Shown piece after piece: positions 1 to 5,305 of a stretch of 8,435 nucleotides of DNA. Both the position numbers and the translations under genes were made by a program. The stretch spans positions 1-8,435 of the forward strand of contig CAYIOA010000035.1 of the NCBI GenBank assembly GCA_964364885.1. The letters run 5' to 3'. Source of the stretch: UBA73 sp964364885. GTDB lineage: Archaea > Nanobdellota > Nanobdellia > Pacearchaeales > GW2011-AR1. The notes under the pieces were generated by a model that searched no databases, was not told the origin of the DNA, and saw only the letters and a list, made by a program, of their open reading frames with translations. The first letter of the stretch is position 1. Each line of letters begins with the position of its first letter.

Positions 1-11
1 TATTATTATCT

Positions 12-470
12 ATGGCAGGTGATAAGATAAAAGTCTTTCTCAGCTCAGACCACGCCGGCTTTGCCTTAAAAGAAAAAATAAAGTCCTATTTAGAAAAATT
101 AAAAATAGACTATGAAGACATTGGACCTTACAAATACGTAAAAGAGGATGACTATCCGGATTATGCGTTTAGGGTAGCAGACAAAGTGGCACAGAATAAA
201 AACTATCTGGGAATATTAATCTGCGGCACTGGCACAGGAATGACTATCGCAGCAAATAAAGTTAAAGGCATCAGGGCAGTCGCGCCCTATGATACTTACT
301 CAGCAAAAATGTCCCGTCACGATAATAATGCAAATATTTTGGGTTTAAGAGGCAGAAATTTTCCTTTCAGCAAAATAAAAAATATCGTAAGAATCTGGCT
401 GAAAACAGAGTTTAGCAATAAAGAAAATCATAAAAGAAGATTAAAAAAAATCTCTTTGTATGAAAAATAA
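12..470 (+). CDS. rpiB: Ribose-5-phosphate isomerase B (RpiB/LacAB family)
   Basis: Cytoplasmic sugar-phosphate isomerase interconverting ribulose 5-phosphate and ribose 5-phosphate. At 152 residues it has the usual RpiB length. Visible motifs are SSDHAG at residues 11-16 (phosphate/substrate binding, with the Asp), DYPD at 47-50, the CGTGTGM active-site loop at 71-77 with the catalytic-type Cys71, and the family C-terminal WLKTEF...HKRRLKKI. One oddity: the usual SRxHNDxN stretch that carries the ring-opening His reads SRHDNNAN (101-108), so the His is moved by one position and an Asp stands in its place. The ATG is only 11 nt from the window edge, so upstream signals cannot be judged. The product would feed the downstream PRPP synthetase. 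RpiB is the bacterial-style isomerase, whereas many archaea use RpiA. The family call is secure; the activity is likely. Confidence 0.93.
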   Translation: MAGDKIKVFLSSDHAGFALKEKIKSYLEKLKIDYEDIGPYKYVKEDDYPDYAFRVADKVAQNKNYLGILICGTGTGMTIAANKVKGIRAVAPYDTYSAKMSRHDNNANILGLRGRNFPFSKIKNIVRIWLKTEFSNKENHKRRLKKISLYEK

Positions 471-480
471 CTATTAAAGA

Positions 481-541
481 CAGAAAAGTTTAAATATATC
501 ATAAAGATATATACTGATATCTAAAATAGATAATTTATAAC
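481..541 (+). promoter_or_regulatory. Promoter region before the winged-helix/RelE/rpe/prs cluster
   Basis: This 71-nt gap after rpiB is nearly all A/T. A purine-rich GAAAAG (BRE-like) precedes TTTAAATA at 489-496, which would start a transcript near 518-522 with a short leader. A second candidate, ATATATA at 507-513, would give an almost leaderless mRNA beginning at the ATG at 542. No Shine-Dalgarno motif is visible. The sequence alone cannot decide which box is used or whether rpiB transcripts read through. Confidence 0.5.
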
Positions 542-808
542 ATGGGGCAAAAAGCTAAACTTAATCATTCACCTACACTTAACACAGTCTTGATGGTTGA
601 AAGCACTCTAAGAAAATCAAGGCAAGCAATAAAAATAGCTGAGCTTAAAAGACGACTACCAAGAAAAATTATGCATGCCACTCTATTAAAAATTCTTGAC
701 TATTTGCAAATGAGCGGGAAAATTATTATCTCTACAAAGGGCATTGTCTGGGTATACACCCCAAGAGAAGAGCTCAACAAGCTAATTAAAAGTGGAATTG
801 AATTATGA
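542..808 (+). CDS. Small winged-helix protein, probable antitoxin of RelE-like toxin
   Basis: An 88-residue basic protein with a compact helix-turn-helix/wing layout. A helix around 14-32 (LNTVLMVESTLRK) is followed by AELKRRLPRKI (33-43) and a recognition-type helix ending LKILDYLQMSGKI, then a beta wing IIISTKGIVWVYTP at about 61-74. The pattern LNTVLMVE...ELKxxLP...ILxYLxxxxKI resembles small archaeal wHTH proteins commonly found next to RelE-fold toxins (from memory, not searched). Its stop overlaps the next gene's start as ATGA, the usual layout of a co-translated antitoxin-toxin pair. If it is an antitoxin it would bind its own promoter and neutralise the toxin. An alternative is a plain transcription regulator of the rpe-prs unit. 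A later Met at 593 exists, but the first ATG keeps the family-like N-terminus. Confidence 0.65.
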   Translation: MGQKAKLNHSPTLNTVLMVESTLRKSRQAIKIAELKRRLPRKIMHATLLKILDYLQMSGKIIISTKGIVWVYTPREELNKLIKSGIEL

Positions 809-1170
809 TTGTAGGCAAACCAATAAGGGTGGTAATAATAAATGATGCAAAAGAAGCATACATTAAATTAAACGAAATTGTCGGTTACCAATTAAAGCAA
901 GGGAAGGACAACTCCCCGGAGATACAGCTGTTAAGATCAATAAAAAACAAAATTGAATTTATTAAGCAAAATCCCTTTTATGGGGACAATATAAAAAAAG
1001 AACAGATACCAAAAAAATATCCTGTTCCCAACCTATGGAGAGTCGAACTGACGAACTATTGGAGAATGTTATATACAATTCGCGGGGATGAGATAGAGAT
1101 AATCTGTTTTATTCTTGACATCATAGACCACCCAATGTATAATAAAATATTTAGTTATGGCAAAAGATGA
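805..1170 (+). CDS. RelE/ParE-superfamily toxin-like protein
   Basis: A 121-residue protein with the RelE-fold order: an N-terminal strand (IRVVIINDA), helices over about 14-56 (AYIKLNEIVGYQ, LLRSIKNKIEFIKQNP), then the C-terminal sheet NLWRVELTNYWRMLYTI (76-92) and EIEIICFILDIIDHPMYNKIF (96-116). The Trp-Arg...Trp-Arg-x-x-Tyr pattern and the terminal D-H-x-x-Y motif are typical of archaeal RelE-like proteins. Arg79, Arg87, His109 and Tyr112 are candidate active-site residues by analogy with RelE mRNA interferases that cut in the ribosomal A site. The gene overlaps the upstream winged-helix gene by 4 nt (ATGA) and the downstream rpe by 4 nt (ATGA), so all three are probably translated together. 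Toxicity is inferred from fold and context only. Confidence 0.75.
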   Translation: MIVGKPIRVVIINDAKEAYIKLNEIVGYQLKQGKDNSPEIQLLRSIKNKIEFIKQNPFYGDNIKKEQIPKKYPVPNLWRVELTNYWRMLYTIRGDEIEIICFILDIIDHPMYNKIFSYGKR

Positions 1171-1814
1171 GTCACATAATCCCAACAGTTTTCTCGCGCT
1201 CAAAAAAGGAATTTAATGTAAGATTAAAAAAATTGATTCCAATATCAAAGAATATTCATATAGACATTATGGATGGCAAATTCGTCAAATCCCGTTCAGT
1301 AAAATTGTCCCGGATACCTAATCTAAAAAATCTCGGAAATATCTTCGAAGCGCATTTAATGGTTTATGCCCCTGAAAAATACCTAAAAAAACTAAAAGAA
1401 AAGGGATTTAATAAAATAATCTTTCACGTAGAATCTATTAAAGATAAAGAGTCTATAAATAGAATAAAAAAACACGGCCTAAAAACCTTTATAGCTCTAA
1501 ACCCGGAAACAGGAATAGAAAGAATTTATCCTTTTCTCTCCCAAGTTCAGGGCGTTCTTGTTATGGGCGTTCATCCTGGAAAAGAGCACCAGCAATTTAT
1601 TCCTTCAGTCTACATCAAAATAAGAAAATTAAGAGATAAAAACAAAAAGATAGTTATTCAGGTTGACGGAGGCATCAACGAAGAAATATTAAAGAAACTG
1701 GCAAAATTAAAAGTTGACCTGATAAATTCCGGCTCTTATATAAGCGATTCAAGAAATCCAAAAGAAACGTTTAATAGTCTTAACTCTCTCTTTATAGCGC
1801 GTAAAAAGAGATAA
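1167..1814 (+). CDS. rpe: Ribulose-phosphate 3-epimerase
   Basis: A cytoplasmic TIM-barrel, metal-dependent epimerase interconverting ribulose 5-phosphate and xylulose 5-phosphate in the non-oxidative pentose phosphate pathway. All expected landmarks are present in 215 residues: HIDIMDGKFV (31-40; His31 and Asp33), EAHLMV (61-66; His63), FHVES (86-90), LNPETGIE (111-118), VMGVHPGKEHQQF (132-144; the phosphate/flexible loop, less glycine-rich than the usual NPGFGGQ), and VDGGI (166-170; Asp167). The four metal ligands His31, Asp33, His63 and Asp167 and the two catalytic Asp residues are intact. The N-terminal IxPSxLS signature is degenerate (IIPTVFS). The C-terminal NSGSYI matches the phosphate-binding (A)GSAI segment. 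The start overlaps the RelE-like stop as ATGA, and prs begins 1 nt after this stop. Confidence 0.92.
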   Translation: MSHIIPTVFSRSKKEFNVRLKKLIPISKNIHIDIMDGKFVKSRSVKLSRIPNLKNLGNIFEAHLMVYAPEKYLKKLKEKGFNKIIFHVESIKDKESINRIKKHGLKTFIALNPETGIERIYPFLSQVQGVLVMGVHPGKEHQQFIPSVYIKIRKLRDKNKKIVIQVDGGINEEILKKLAKLKVDLINSGSYISDSRNPKETFNSLNSLFIARKKR

Positions 1815-1815
1815 A

Positions 1816-2709
1816 ATGTCATTATTAATAGCCAGCTTTCCGGAAACAAGGCTCGTAGCAAAGAAAGTTGCAGGAATGCTGAATGCAGAATATTCAGATA
1901 TCAGGCAGGCATCCTTTCCGGACAATGAATCAAAAATAAAACTGACAGAAAACCCAAAAAATAAGACAACAATAATAATTTCTTCATTCTCAAAGGAGCC
2001 GAATAAAAAGATAATTGAAACAGTTTTGGCATCAAACATAGCAAAAGATTACGGCTCAAATAAAGTAATTATTCTAGCCCTATACCTTCCCTATATGCGC
2101 CAAGATGCCCACTTCGAGCTATACGACAGTCTTTCAGCCAAATCAGTAATAAAGATGCTCTCAAATAATTGTGACGAGCTTATCACAATAGACCCCCATT
2201 TGCACAGGATAGAATCCCTAAGGAAGATTTCAAAAAATGCAAGAGAAATCTCAACAAACAATCTCCTCGCTGGATATATAAAATCTAGATATGCACGCTT
2301 TACAATAGTAGGTCCTGATAATGAAAGTCAGCAATGGGGAAAGAGAATCGCAGAACAGCTCAATAAAGAGGCAATTATCCTGAAAAAAACCAGAACGTCA
2401 TCAGAAAAAGTAAAGATACATTACAAGAAACTGCCGTCTAATATCCTTATTATAGATGATATTATCAGCACAGGACAGACGCTCTTAGAAACAATAAAGA
2501 TGGCAGAAGTGCAGGGAGCAGAGAATATTGTCTGCATAGGAATTCACGGGCTTTTGTTAAACGGAATAGACAAGCAGATAACAAAGCATGCAAAACTAAT
2601 AACAACAAACACAATACAGAACAAATATGCAGAAATTGATGTTTCACCGCTCATTGCTGAAGAGCTAGGAAAAAGAAGGTCTCACGCGATTACTTGCTCC
2701 CAAGGTTAA
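1816..2709 (+). CDS. prs: Ribose-phosphate pyrophosphokinase (PRPP synthetase)
   Basis: Transfers pyrophosphate from ATP to ribose 5-phosphate to give PRPP, the precursor of nucleotides, His and Trp. The 297 residues show the class order: FPDNESKIKL (34-43; ribose/ATP loop), YLPYMRQDA (90-98; ATP-binding RQD), TIDPHLHRIES (124-134; metal-binding DxH region), GPDNES (166-171), the flexible catalytic loop KKTRTSSEKV (190-199) and the PRPP-binding loop IIDDIISTGQTL (212-223). The C-terminal domain continues through the IGIHGLLLNG region to SPLIAEEL. The start follows the rpe stop by 1 nt, so coupling is likely. The last ~14 codons (GKRRSHAITCSQG) look unlike the family; a protein-like continuation exists in the -1 frame. 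The catalytic core is complete, so the enzyme should work either way. Confidence 0.94.
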   Translation: MSLLIASFPETRLVAKKVAGMLNAEYSDIRQASFPDNESKIKLTENPKNKTTIIISSFSKEPNKKIIETVLASNIAKDYGSNKVIILALYLPYMRQDAHFELYDSLSAKSVIKMLSNNCDELITIDPHLHRIESLRKISKNAREISTNNLLAGYIKSRYARFTIVGPDNESQQWGKRIAEQLNKEAIILKKTRTSSEKVKIHYKKLPSNILIIDDIISTGQTLLETIKMAEVQGAENIVCIGIHGLLLNGIDKQITKHAKLITTNTIQNKYAEIDVSPLIAEELGKRRSHAITCSQG

Positions 2710-2753
2710 GAATCTCACAAGTAAAAGAAGATTTAAAAAAGTTGATTGATTAA
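2682..2753 (+). other. Out-of-frame, protein-like continuation of prs
   Basis: In the frame one base behind prs, the DNA after the GGAAAAAGAAGG run reads S-R-D-Y-L-L-P-R-L-R-I-S-Q-V-K-E-D-L-K-K-L-I-D and stops at 2751-2753. This is a well-formed amphipathic C-terminal helix, in contrast to the in-frame tail ending SHAITCSQG. Adding one A or G in the purine run at about 2671-2680 would join the two. It may be a lost base (real mutation or assembly error) or chance, because most archaeal Prs proteins already end near the SPLIAEEL segment. The end of this stretch also contains the TATA box of the next gene. Confidence 0.3.
2731..2740 (+). promoter_or_regulatory. TATA-like box for the zincin/GNAT unit
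   Basis: ATTTAAAAAA lies with its TTTAAAAA core 22-29 nt before the ATG at 2761, matching the spacing of other boxes in this window. It supports a leaderless mRNA starting at 2761 and argues against the TTG at 2746 as the translation start. Confidence 0.5.
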
Positions 2754-2760
2754 AAATAGT

Positions 2761-3198
2761 ATGAAAAGAAAGAGCACAAAAACAAAAGTACGCAATAAAA
2801 ACCTGCATCAGGCATTTGTTAAAATTCTTTTGAAATATCCTGTTACCAATATCAAATTCTCTAAAGAGAGAGTTTCTCTTAGTTTCTTTAATCATAGAAT
2901 ATCCGATAAGATTACTGTTAAACGAGAAGACCATGTTGCAGAATGGAGTAGAAAGAGGAGAGAAATTTTTATAGACAAAGGTTTTGGTGAGAGAGAAAAA
3001 GAAAAATCGTTCAGAGCTTTATGCATTCATGAATTAATTGAGAGATTTTTATCTGAAAAGTTTGGTCTTAATGTTGATGAAGAAGCTCATATTGTTGCCG
3101 CCCAGAAAGAAAAAGAATATTTAGAAAGTGTAAAAGGTAATTGGAAAAGTCATGAATTAAAAGTATTCTGGGATTGGCATAAACTTGGAGAACATTAA
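2761..3198 (+). CDS. Zincin-like protein with HELIE motif (putative metallopeptidase fold)
   Basis: A 145-residue soluble protein with no signal peptide or membrane segment. A basic N-terminus (MKRKSTKTKVRNKN) leads into an alpha/beta region. REIFIDKGF (67-75) precedes a helix with ALCIHELIERFL (86-97), i.e. His90-Glu91-x-x-Glu94, followed by VDEEAHIVAAQKEKEYL (105-121) with His110 and Glu117. The order 'strand with Ile-Asp, then HExxE helix, then a downstream His/Glu helix' resembles small zincin-like proteins of phages and archaea, where these residues bind a metal. The classic HExxH is not present, so peptidase activity is uncertain. The last stop overlaps the next ATG by 1 nt (TAATG), so it is translated with the GNAT gene. 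ATG 2761 was chosen over TTG 2746 from the TATA spacing. Function unknown; the fold is inferred. Confidence 0.6.
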   Translation: MKRKSTKTKVRNKNLHQAFVKILLKYPVTNIKFSKERVSLSFFNHRISDKITVKREDHVAEWSRKRREIFIDKGFGEREKEKSFRALCIHELIERFLSEKFGLNVDEEAHIVAAQKEKEYLESVKGNWKSHELKVFWDWHKLGEH

Positions 3199-3920
3199 TG
3201 AAATTTAAAAAAATCAAAATTAATAGAAAGCTTTTTTATTGGACATGGAGAGATATATCGTTTTTACCTTATGCCTGGCCAGAAGAAAAAGACTTTAAAT
3301 CTTTACCAAAGCCTTTTTTTCTCTATCAAATAAATCCAGACTGTCCTATTGGTCTTGAGAGTGATGATAAAGAAGATTTTACTAATATAATAGAACTTAC
3401 AGATAGCTTTGACAAATTAAATTTAGATAAGGATTTAAAGAAGGATTTAAGAAGGATTGAAAAAAAGAATGCCGATGTAAAACTTGTGTATAATGAAAAA
3501 GATGCTCTCGATAAAAGTAAAAAATGGTTTCTGGAAATTTGGCATGAAGACAAAGAAGACATGGCAGATTGGAGAAGGAGACTTGGATTATGGAAAGAAA
3601 AATGTTATACAATTAGTGCATATCTTGGTAAAGAGCTGATAGCTGTTCATATTGCAATGAGTGAAAAAGATACAGTTTTCTACATGGGTTGTTGGTGGAA
3701 CAAAGAATATAGGTCATTATCTATTCCAACTTTCTTGCTTAAGAAAGATATAGAAAGAGCAATAACCAAAGGTTTTAGGTATTATGATCTTGAAGTCGGT
3801 GACGAGTCTTATAAGAAAAAATGGCCTGTTATTGAAAAACCTACAAAATATTACGCTATTCTTACAAAAGAGCTGGCTGATTATTTTGGAATAAAAAAAT
3901 ATGTTAGAATAGAAAAATAG
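3198..3920 (+). CDS. GNAT-family acyltransferase, BioF2/FemAB-like
   Basis: A 240-residue cytoplasmic protein. The first ~75 residues are divergent. The middle helix DLKKDLRRIEKKNADVK (about 79-95) matches the 'basic helix then KxADVKLV' entry to the domain. Beta strands ISAYLGKELIAVHIAMS (about 139-155) and TVFYMGCWW, the helix PTFLLKKDIERAITKGF, then YYDLEVGDESYKKKW (about 196-210) follow. The last motif (Y/F-D-L-x-x-G-D-x-x-Y-K-x-x-W) is characteristic of the BioF2-like GNAT domain found in FemAB/CelD-type transferases, which use acyl-CoA or aminoacyl-tRNA donors to modify sugars, peptides or lipids. Donor and acceptor cannot be read from the sequence. It overlaps the zincin-like gene by 1 nt, which suggests a joint pathway. 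Convergent with the minus-strand gene ending at 4121. Confidence 0.75.
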   Translation: MKFKKIKINRKLFYWTWRDISFLPYAWPEEKDFKSLPKPFFLYQINPDCPIGLESDDKEDFTNIIELTDSFDKLNLDKDLKKDLRRIEKKNADVKLVYNEKDALDKSKKWFLEIWHEDKEDMADWRRRLGLWKEKCYTISAYLGKELIAVHIAMSEKDTVFYMGCWWNKEYRSLSIPTFLLKKDIERAITKGFRYYDLEVGDESYKKKWPVIEKPTKYYAILTKELADYFGIKKYVRIEK

Positions 3921-3943
3921 ATTGCTCCCGAAATTTCTTAATG

Positions 3944-3994
3944 TCAAGATGCATTGCGAAAACTCCCTGCTTTAGCATGGAGTTAGCATCTTGA
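3944..3994. repeat. Nested hairpin 1 of a tandem structured element
   Basis: The outer stem TCAAGATGC (3944-3952) pairs perfectly with GCATCTTGA (3986-3994). Inside it, AACTCC (3961-3966) pairs with GGAGTT (3979-3984), extended across one C/T mismatch by TGC/GCA around a TTTA loop (3968-3977). Found by eye; it lies in the 200-nt convergent gap after the GNAT gene. Confidence 0.75.
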
Positions 3995-4060
3995 GCATCC
4001 AAAAGTCCAAACAAACTCCATACTTTAGTGTGGAGTAACATACAAGGACTTTTTGATGCT
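3994..4060. repeat. Nested hairpin 2 of a tandem structured element
   Basis: The outer stem AGCATCCAAAAGTCC (3994-4008) pairs with GGACTTTTTGATGCT (4046-4060) at 14 of 15 positions. The inner stem ACTCCATACT (4015-4024) pairs with AGTGTGGAGT (4027-4036), with one G-T wobble. The inner hairpin is a diverged direct copy of hairpin 1, offset by exactly 53 nt (shared AACTCC-N3-CTTTAG-N3-GGAGT), and the variable triplets change in a pairing-preserving way. It contains TTTTT at 4050-4054, so a terminator role on the + strand is possible. Confidence 0.75.
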
Positions 4061-4106
4061 AAGTAACACCCCACATATATTACAAACATTGCTACACATC
4101 TGATTA

Positions 4107-4120
4107 CCTTAAAAAGAAAT
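4107..4120 (-). terminator. T-rich tract after the minus-strand hypothetical gene
   Basis: Directly after the stop at 4121, the minus strand reads ATTTCTTTTTAAGG. Archaeal RNA polymerase often terminates at such U-tracts without a hairpin. Position and composition are the only evidence. Confidence 0.35.
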
Positions 4121-4723
4121 TTATTGGCTTGTTAGAACAGCTTCAAATGACTCTGCTAAAAAATCTGAAAATTCTTGTTTGTAAAGCATAGGTTTTCTTA
4201 TTGGATATTGTAAAGTTGATGTTAAAATCACTTCTCTATTATACTCTGGTTCTTGAGTAATATATTCTTTAATTTTAGGTTTTAATAACTCAAGCATTTG
4301 CCTTCCAAAATTTCCTCTTTCACTAACAGCGAGATTACCATCCTCCATTCCATATATTAATGAATTTCTAAAATATGAACTTTCTCCTATTTTTCTGGCT
4401 AATTCATCTTTTGTAGCTTTTGTTATTCTTCCTTTTAATGGAAACTCTAAAGCTAATACATCACTATCATAAGGCTCTGCAGGATAACTTCCGCATTTTT
4501 CTCCTCTTGCCACCACCCAGAATTTACCATTAAATTGAAACGCTCTCGCACTCCCATAACCCATATATCCTGTTCTAAATCTATGATAATCAGAATCATC
4601 TGCAATCTCAGTTAGTACTTTATTAGGAAAAGTTATCTCTCTATTTTTATGTTTTTGATTTAACTTTTCATAAGCTCCTTTTAATAAATCTCTTACATGA
4701 ATTCCATTTTGTCGTTCTGCCAT
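4121..4723 (-). CDS. Hypothetical protein, 200 residues, unrecognised
   Basis: I do not recognise this protein. It is soluble (no signal peptide or membrane helix), with a charged N-terminal helix (residues 1-25) and a Gly/aromatic-rich middle (FRTGYMGYGSARAFQFNGKF, about 49-68) leading to strand FWVVARGEKCGSYP with its only Cys. Then come LALEFPLKGRITKAT and a conserved-looking helix DELARKIGESSYFRNSLIYG (about 106-125). The C-terminal half is mostly helical, ending in QEFSDFLAESFEAVL. Codon use and composition resemble its neighbours. It is a single-gene unit: its own TATA-like box lies 19-28 nt upstream and a U-tract follows the stop. It sits next to two HEPN/MNT pairs but has no visible nuclease or nucleotidyltransferase motif. 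It may be a lineage-specific family. Confidence 0.75.
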   Translation of the reverse strand: MAERQNGIHVRDLLKGAYEKLNQKHKNREITFPNKVLTEIADDSDYHRFRTGYMGYGSARAFQFNGKFWVVARGEKCGSYPAEPYDSDVLALEFPLKGRITKATKDELARKIGESSYFRNSLIYGMEDGNLAVSERGNFGRQMLELLKPKIKEYITQEPEYNREVILTSTLQYPIRKPMLYKQEFSDFLAESFEAVLTSQ

Positions 4724-4741
4724 GAAAGTTAATAAATTATC

Positions 4742-4751
4742 TATTTAAAAA
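4742..4751 (-). promoter_or_regulatory. TATA-like box for the 4121-4723 gene
   Basis: The minus strand reads TTTTTAAATA 28 to 19 nt before the ATG at 4723. The spacing implies a leaderless or nearly leaderless transcript and supports this ATG. Confidence 0.55.
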
Positions 4752-4795
4752 GACATAACCTACTCTATTATACAGAAATTTTATAGGGGAGTTCA

Positions 4796-4835
4796 ACGCC
4801 CCCACGAGATATTAATTTTAGTTAAAATTCTCCCG
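4796..4835. repeat. Palindromic ~40-nt repeat, copy 1
   Basis: Shares a 28-nt identical core (4805-4832) with copy 2 at 5948-5975, extended on the left by ACGCCCC (4796-4802) and on the right by C(C/A)CG apart from a 1-nt indel. The core holds the inverted repeat AATTTTA-GT-TAAAATT (4814-4829) bounded by GAG (4806-4808) and CTC (4830-4832). It lies 60 nt past the stop of the HEPN gene ending at 4895. Just outside it, GGGGAG (4786-4791) can pair with CGCCCC (4797-4802) around a TTCAA loop. Copy 2 lacks that left arm. Confidence 0.85.
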
Positions 4836-4861
4836 CTAATTTTTAGATTTTTATCGAAGAT

Positions 4862-4881
4862 AAGAAAAATTGGCTAAAAGA
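4862..4881 (-). terminator. Possible U-tract terminator of the 5832-4895 toxin pair
   Basis: Fourteen nt past the HEPN stop, the minus strand reads TTTTAGCCAATTTTTCTTA. The T5 run could end transcription before the palindromic repeat. Weak evidence. Confidence 0.3.
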
Positions 4882-4894
4882 TAAGTGACTTAAA

Positions 4895-5305
4895 TTAAGA
4901 CCTATATTTTTCTAATTCTTTAATAATCTTAGGTATCTCGATAATCGCCTCTTTAACTGTCTCGATTTCGATATCTTCTCCGTAATAATTTATTCCATTC
5001 CTCAATTTCCTGTATCTGTCAAACTTACGATAGACTGATTGCTCCCCCAATATATCCCTTAAAAAATAGCCTATTGATTCATGGTCTAAAAATTTATACC
5101 CTTTAGAATAGCCGACTGCCTCGCAAAATTCTCTCAATCCTTCATAAAGTTCTCTTAAAATAGTTTTGGAACTAGCTTCATTTAAGGTAATGGTTTTTGC
5201 TGTCTGAATTGCCTGGATAGACGATTTAATTAAACTTGAAGCCCTAATTCTATTGGGAATAACCTTTTTCACTTTTCCTTCCCTTAAACTATTTTCAAAA
5301 TTCAT
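4895..5305 (-). CDS. HEPN-domain protein (toxin-like), RNxxNYYG type
   Basis: A 136-residue, mostly helical protein. The N-terminal helix region (about 19-38) is followed by ILRELYEGLREFCEAVGY (49-66) and the helix DHESIGYFLRDIL (74-86). The signature Y-R-K-L-R-N-G-I-N-Y-Y-G (98-109) matches the position of the HEPN RNase motif RX4-6H, with Arg102-Asn103 kept but the His replaced by Tyr107, followed by Tyr108. A C-terminal helix VKEAIIEIPKIIKELEKY closes the bundle. HEPN proteins paired with MNT proteins act as RNases or related toxins that the partner inactivates by AMPylating a Tyr near this motif. The start overlaps the MNT stop as ATGA (5302-5305), so translation is coupled. RNase activity is doubtful without the His; the fold call rests on motif and partner. 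Confidence 0.75.
   Translation of the reverse strand: MNFENSLREGKVKKVIPNRIRASSLIKSSIQAIQTAKTITLNEASSKTILRELYEGLREFCEAVGYSKGYKFLDHESIGYFLRDILGEQSVYRKFDRYRKLRNGINYYGEDIEIETVKEAIIEIPKIIKELEKYRS

Noticed and set aside
2746..2760. TTG at 2746 as start of the zincin-like gene
   Set aside because: A TATA-like box sits 22-29 nt before the ATG at 2761, and the extra five residues add nothing.
2465..2934. Minus-strand open frames opposite prs and the zincin-like gene
   Set aside because: They lie antisense to well-supported genes, have no family motifs and are rich in residues typical of shadow frames.
3326..4089. Minus-strand open frames opposite the GNAT gene and across the hairpin element
   Set aside because: Overlap a real gene or pass through the inverted repeats; Ser/Phe/Leu-rich shadow composition and no promoter.
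4786..4835. Repeat copy 1 as an integron attC site or the right end of an IS200/IS605 element (GGGGAG-TTCAA-CGCCCC hairpin)
   Set aside because: No clear RYYYAAC/GTTRRRY pair, no integrase, and no TnpA/TnpB gene in the window. Copy 2 lacks the G-rich arm. Left as an open idea, not called.
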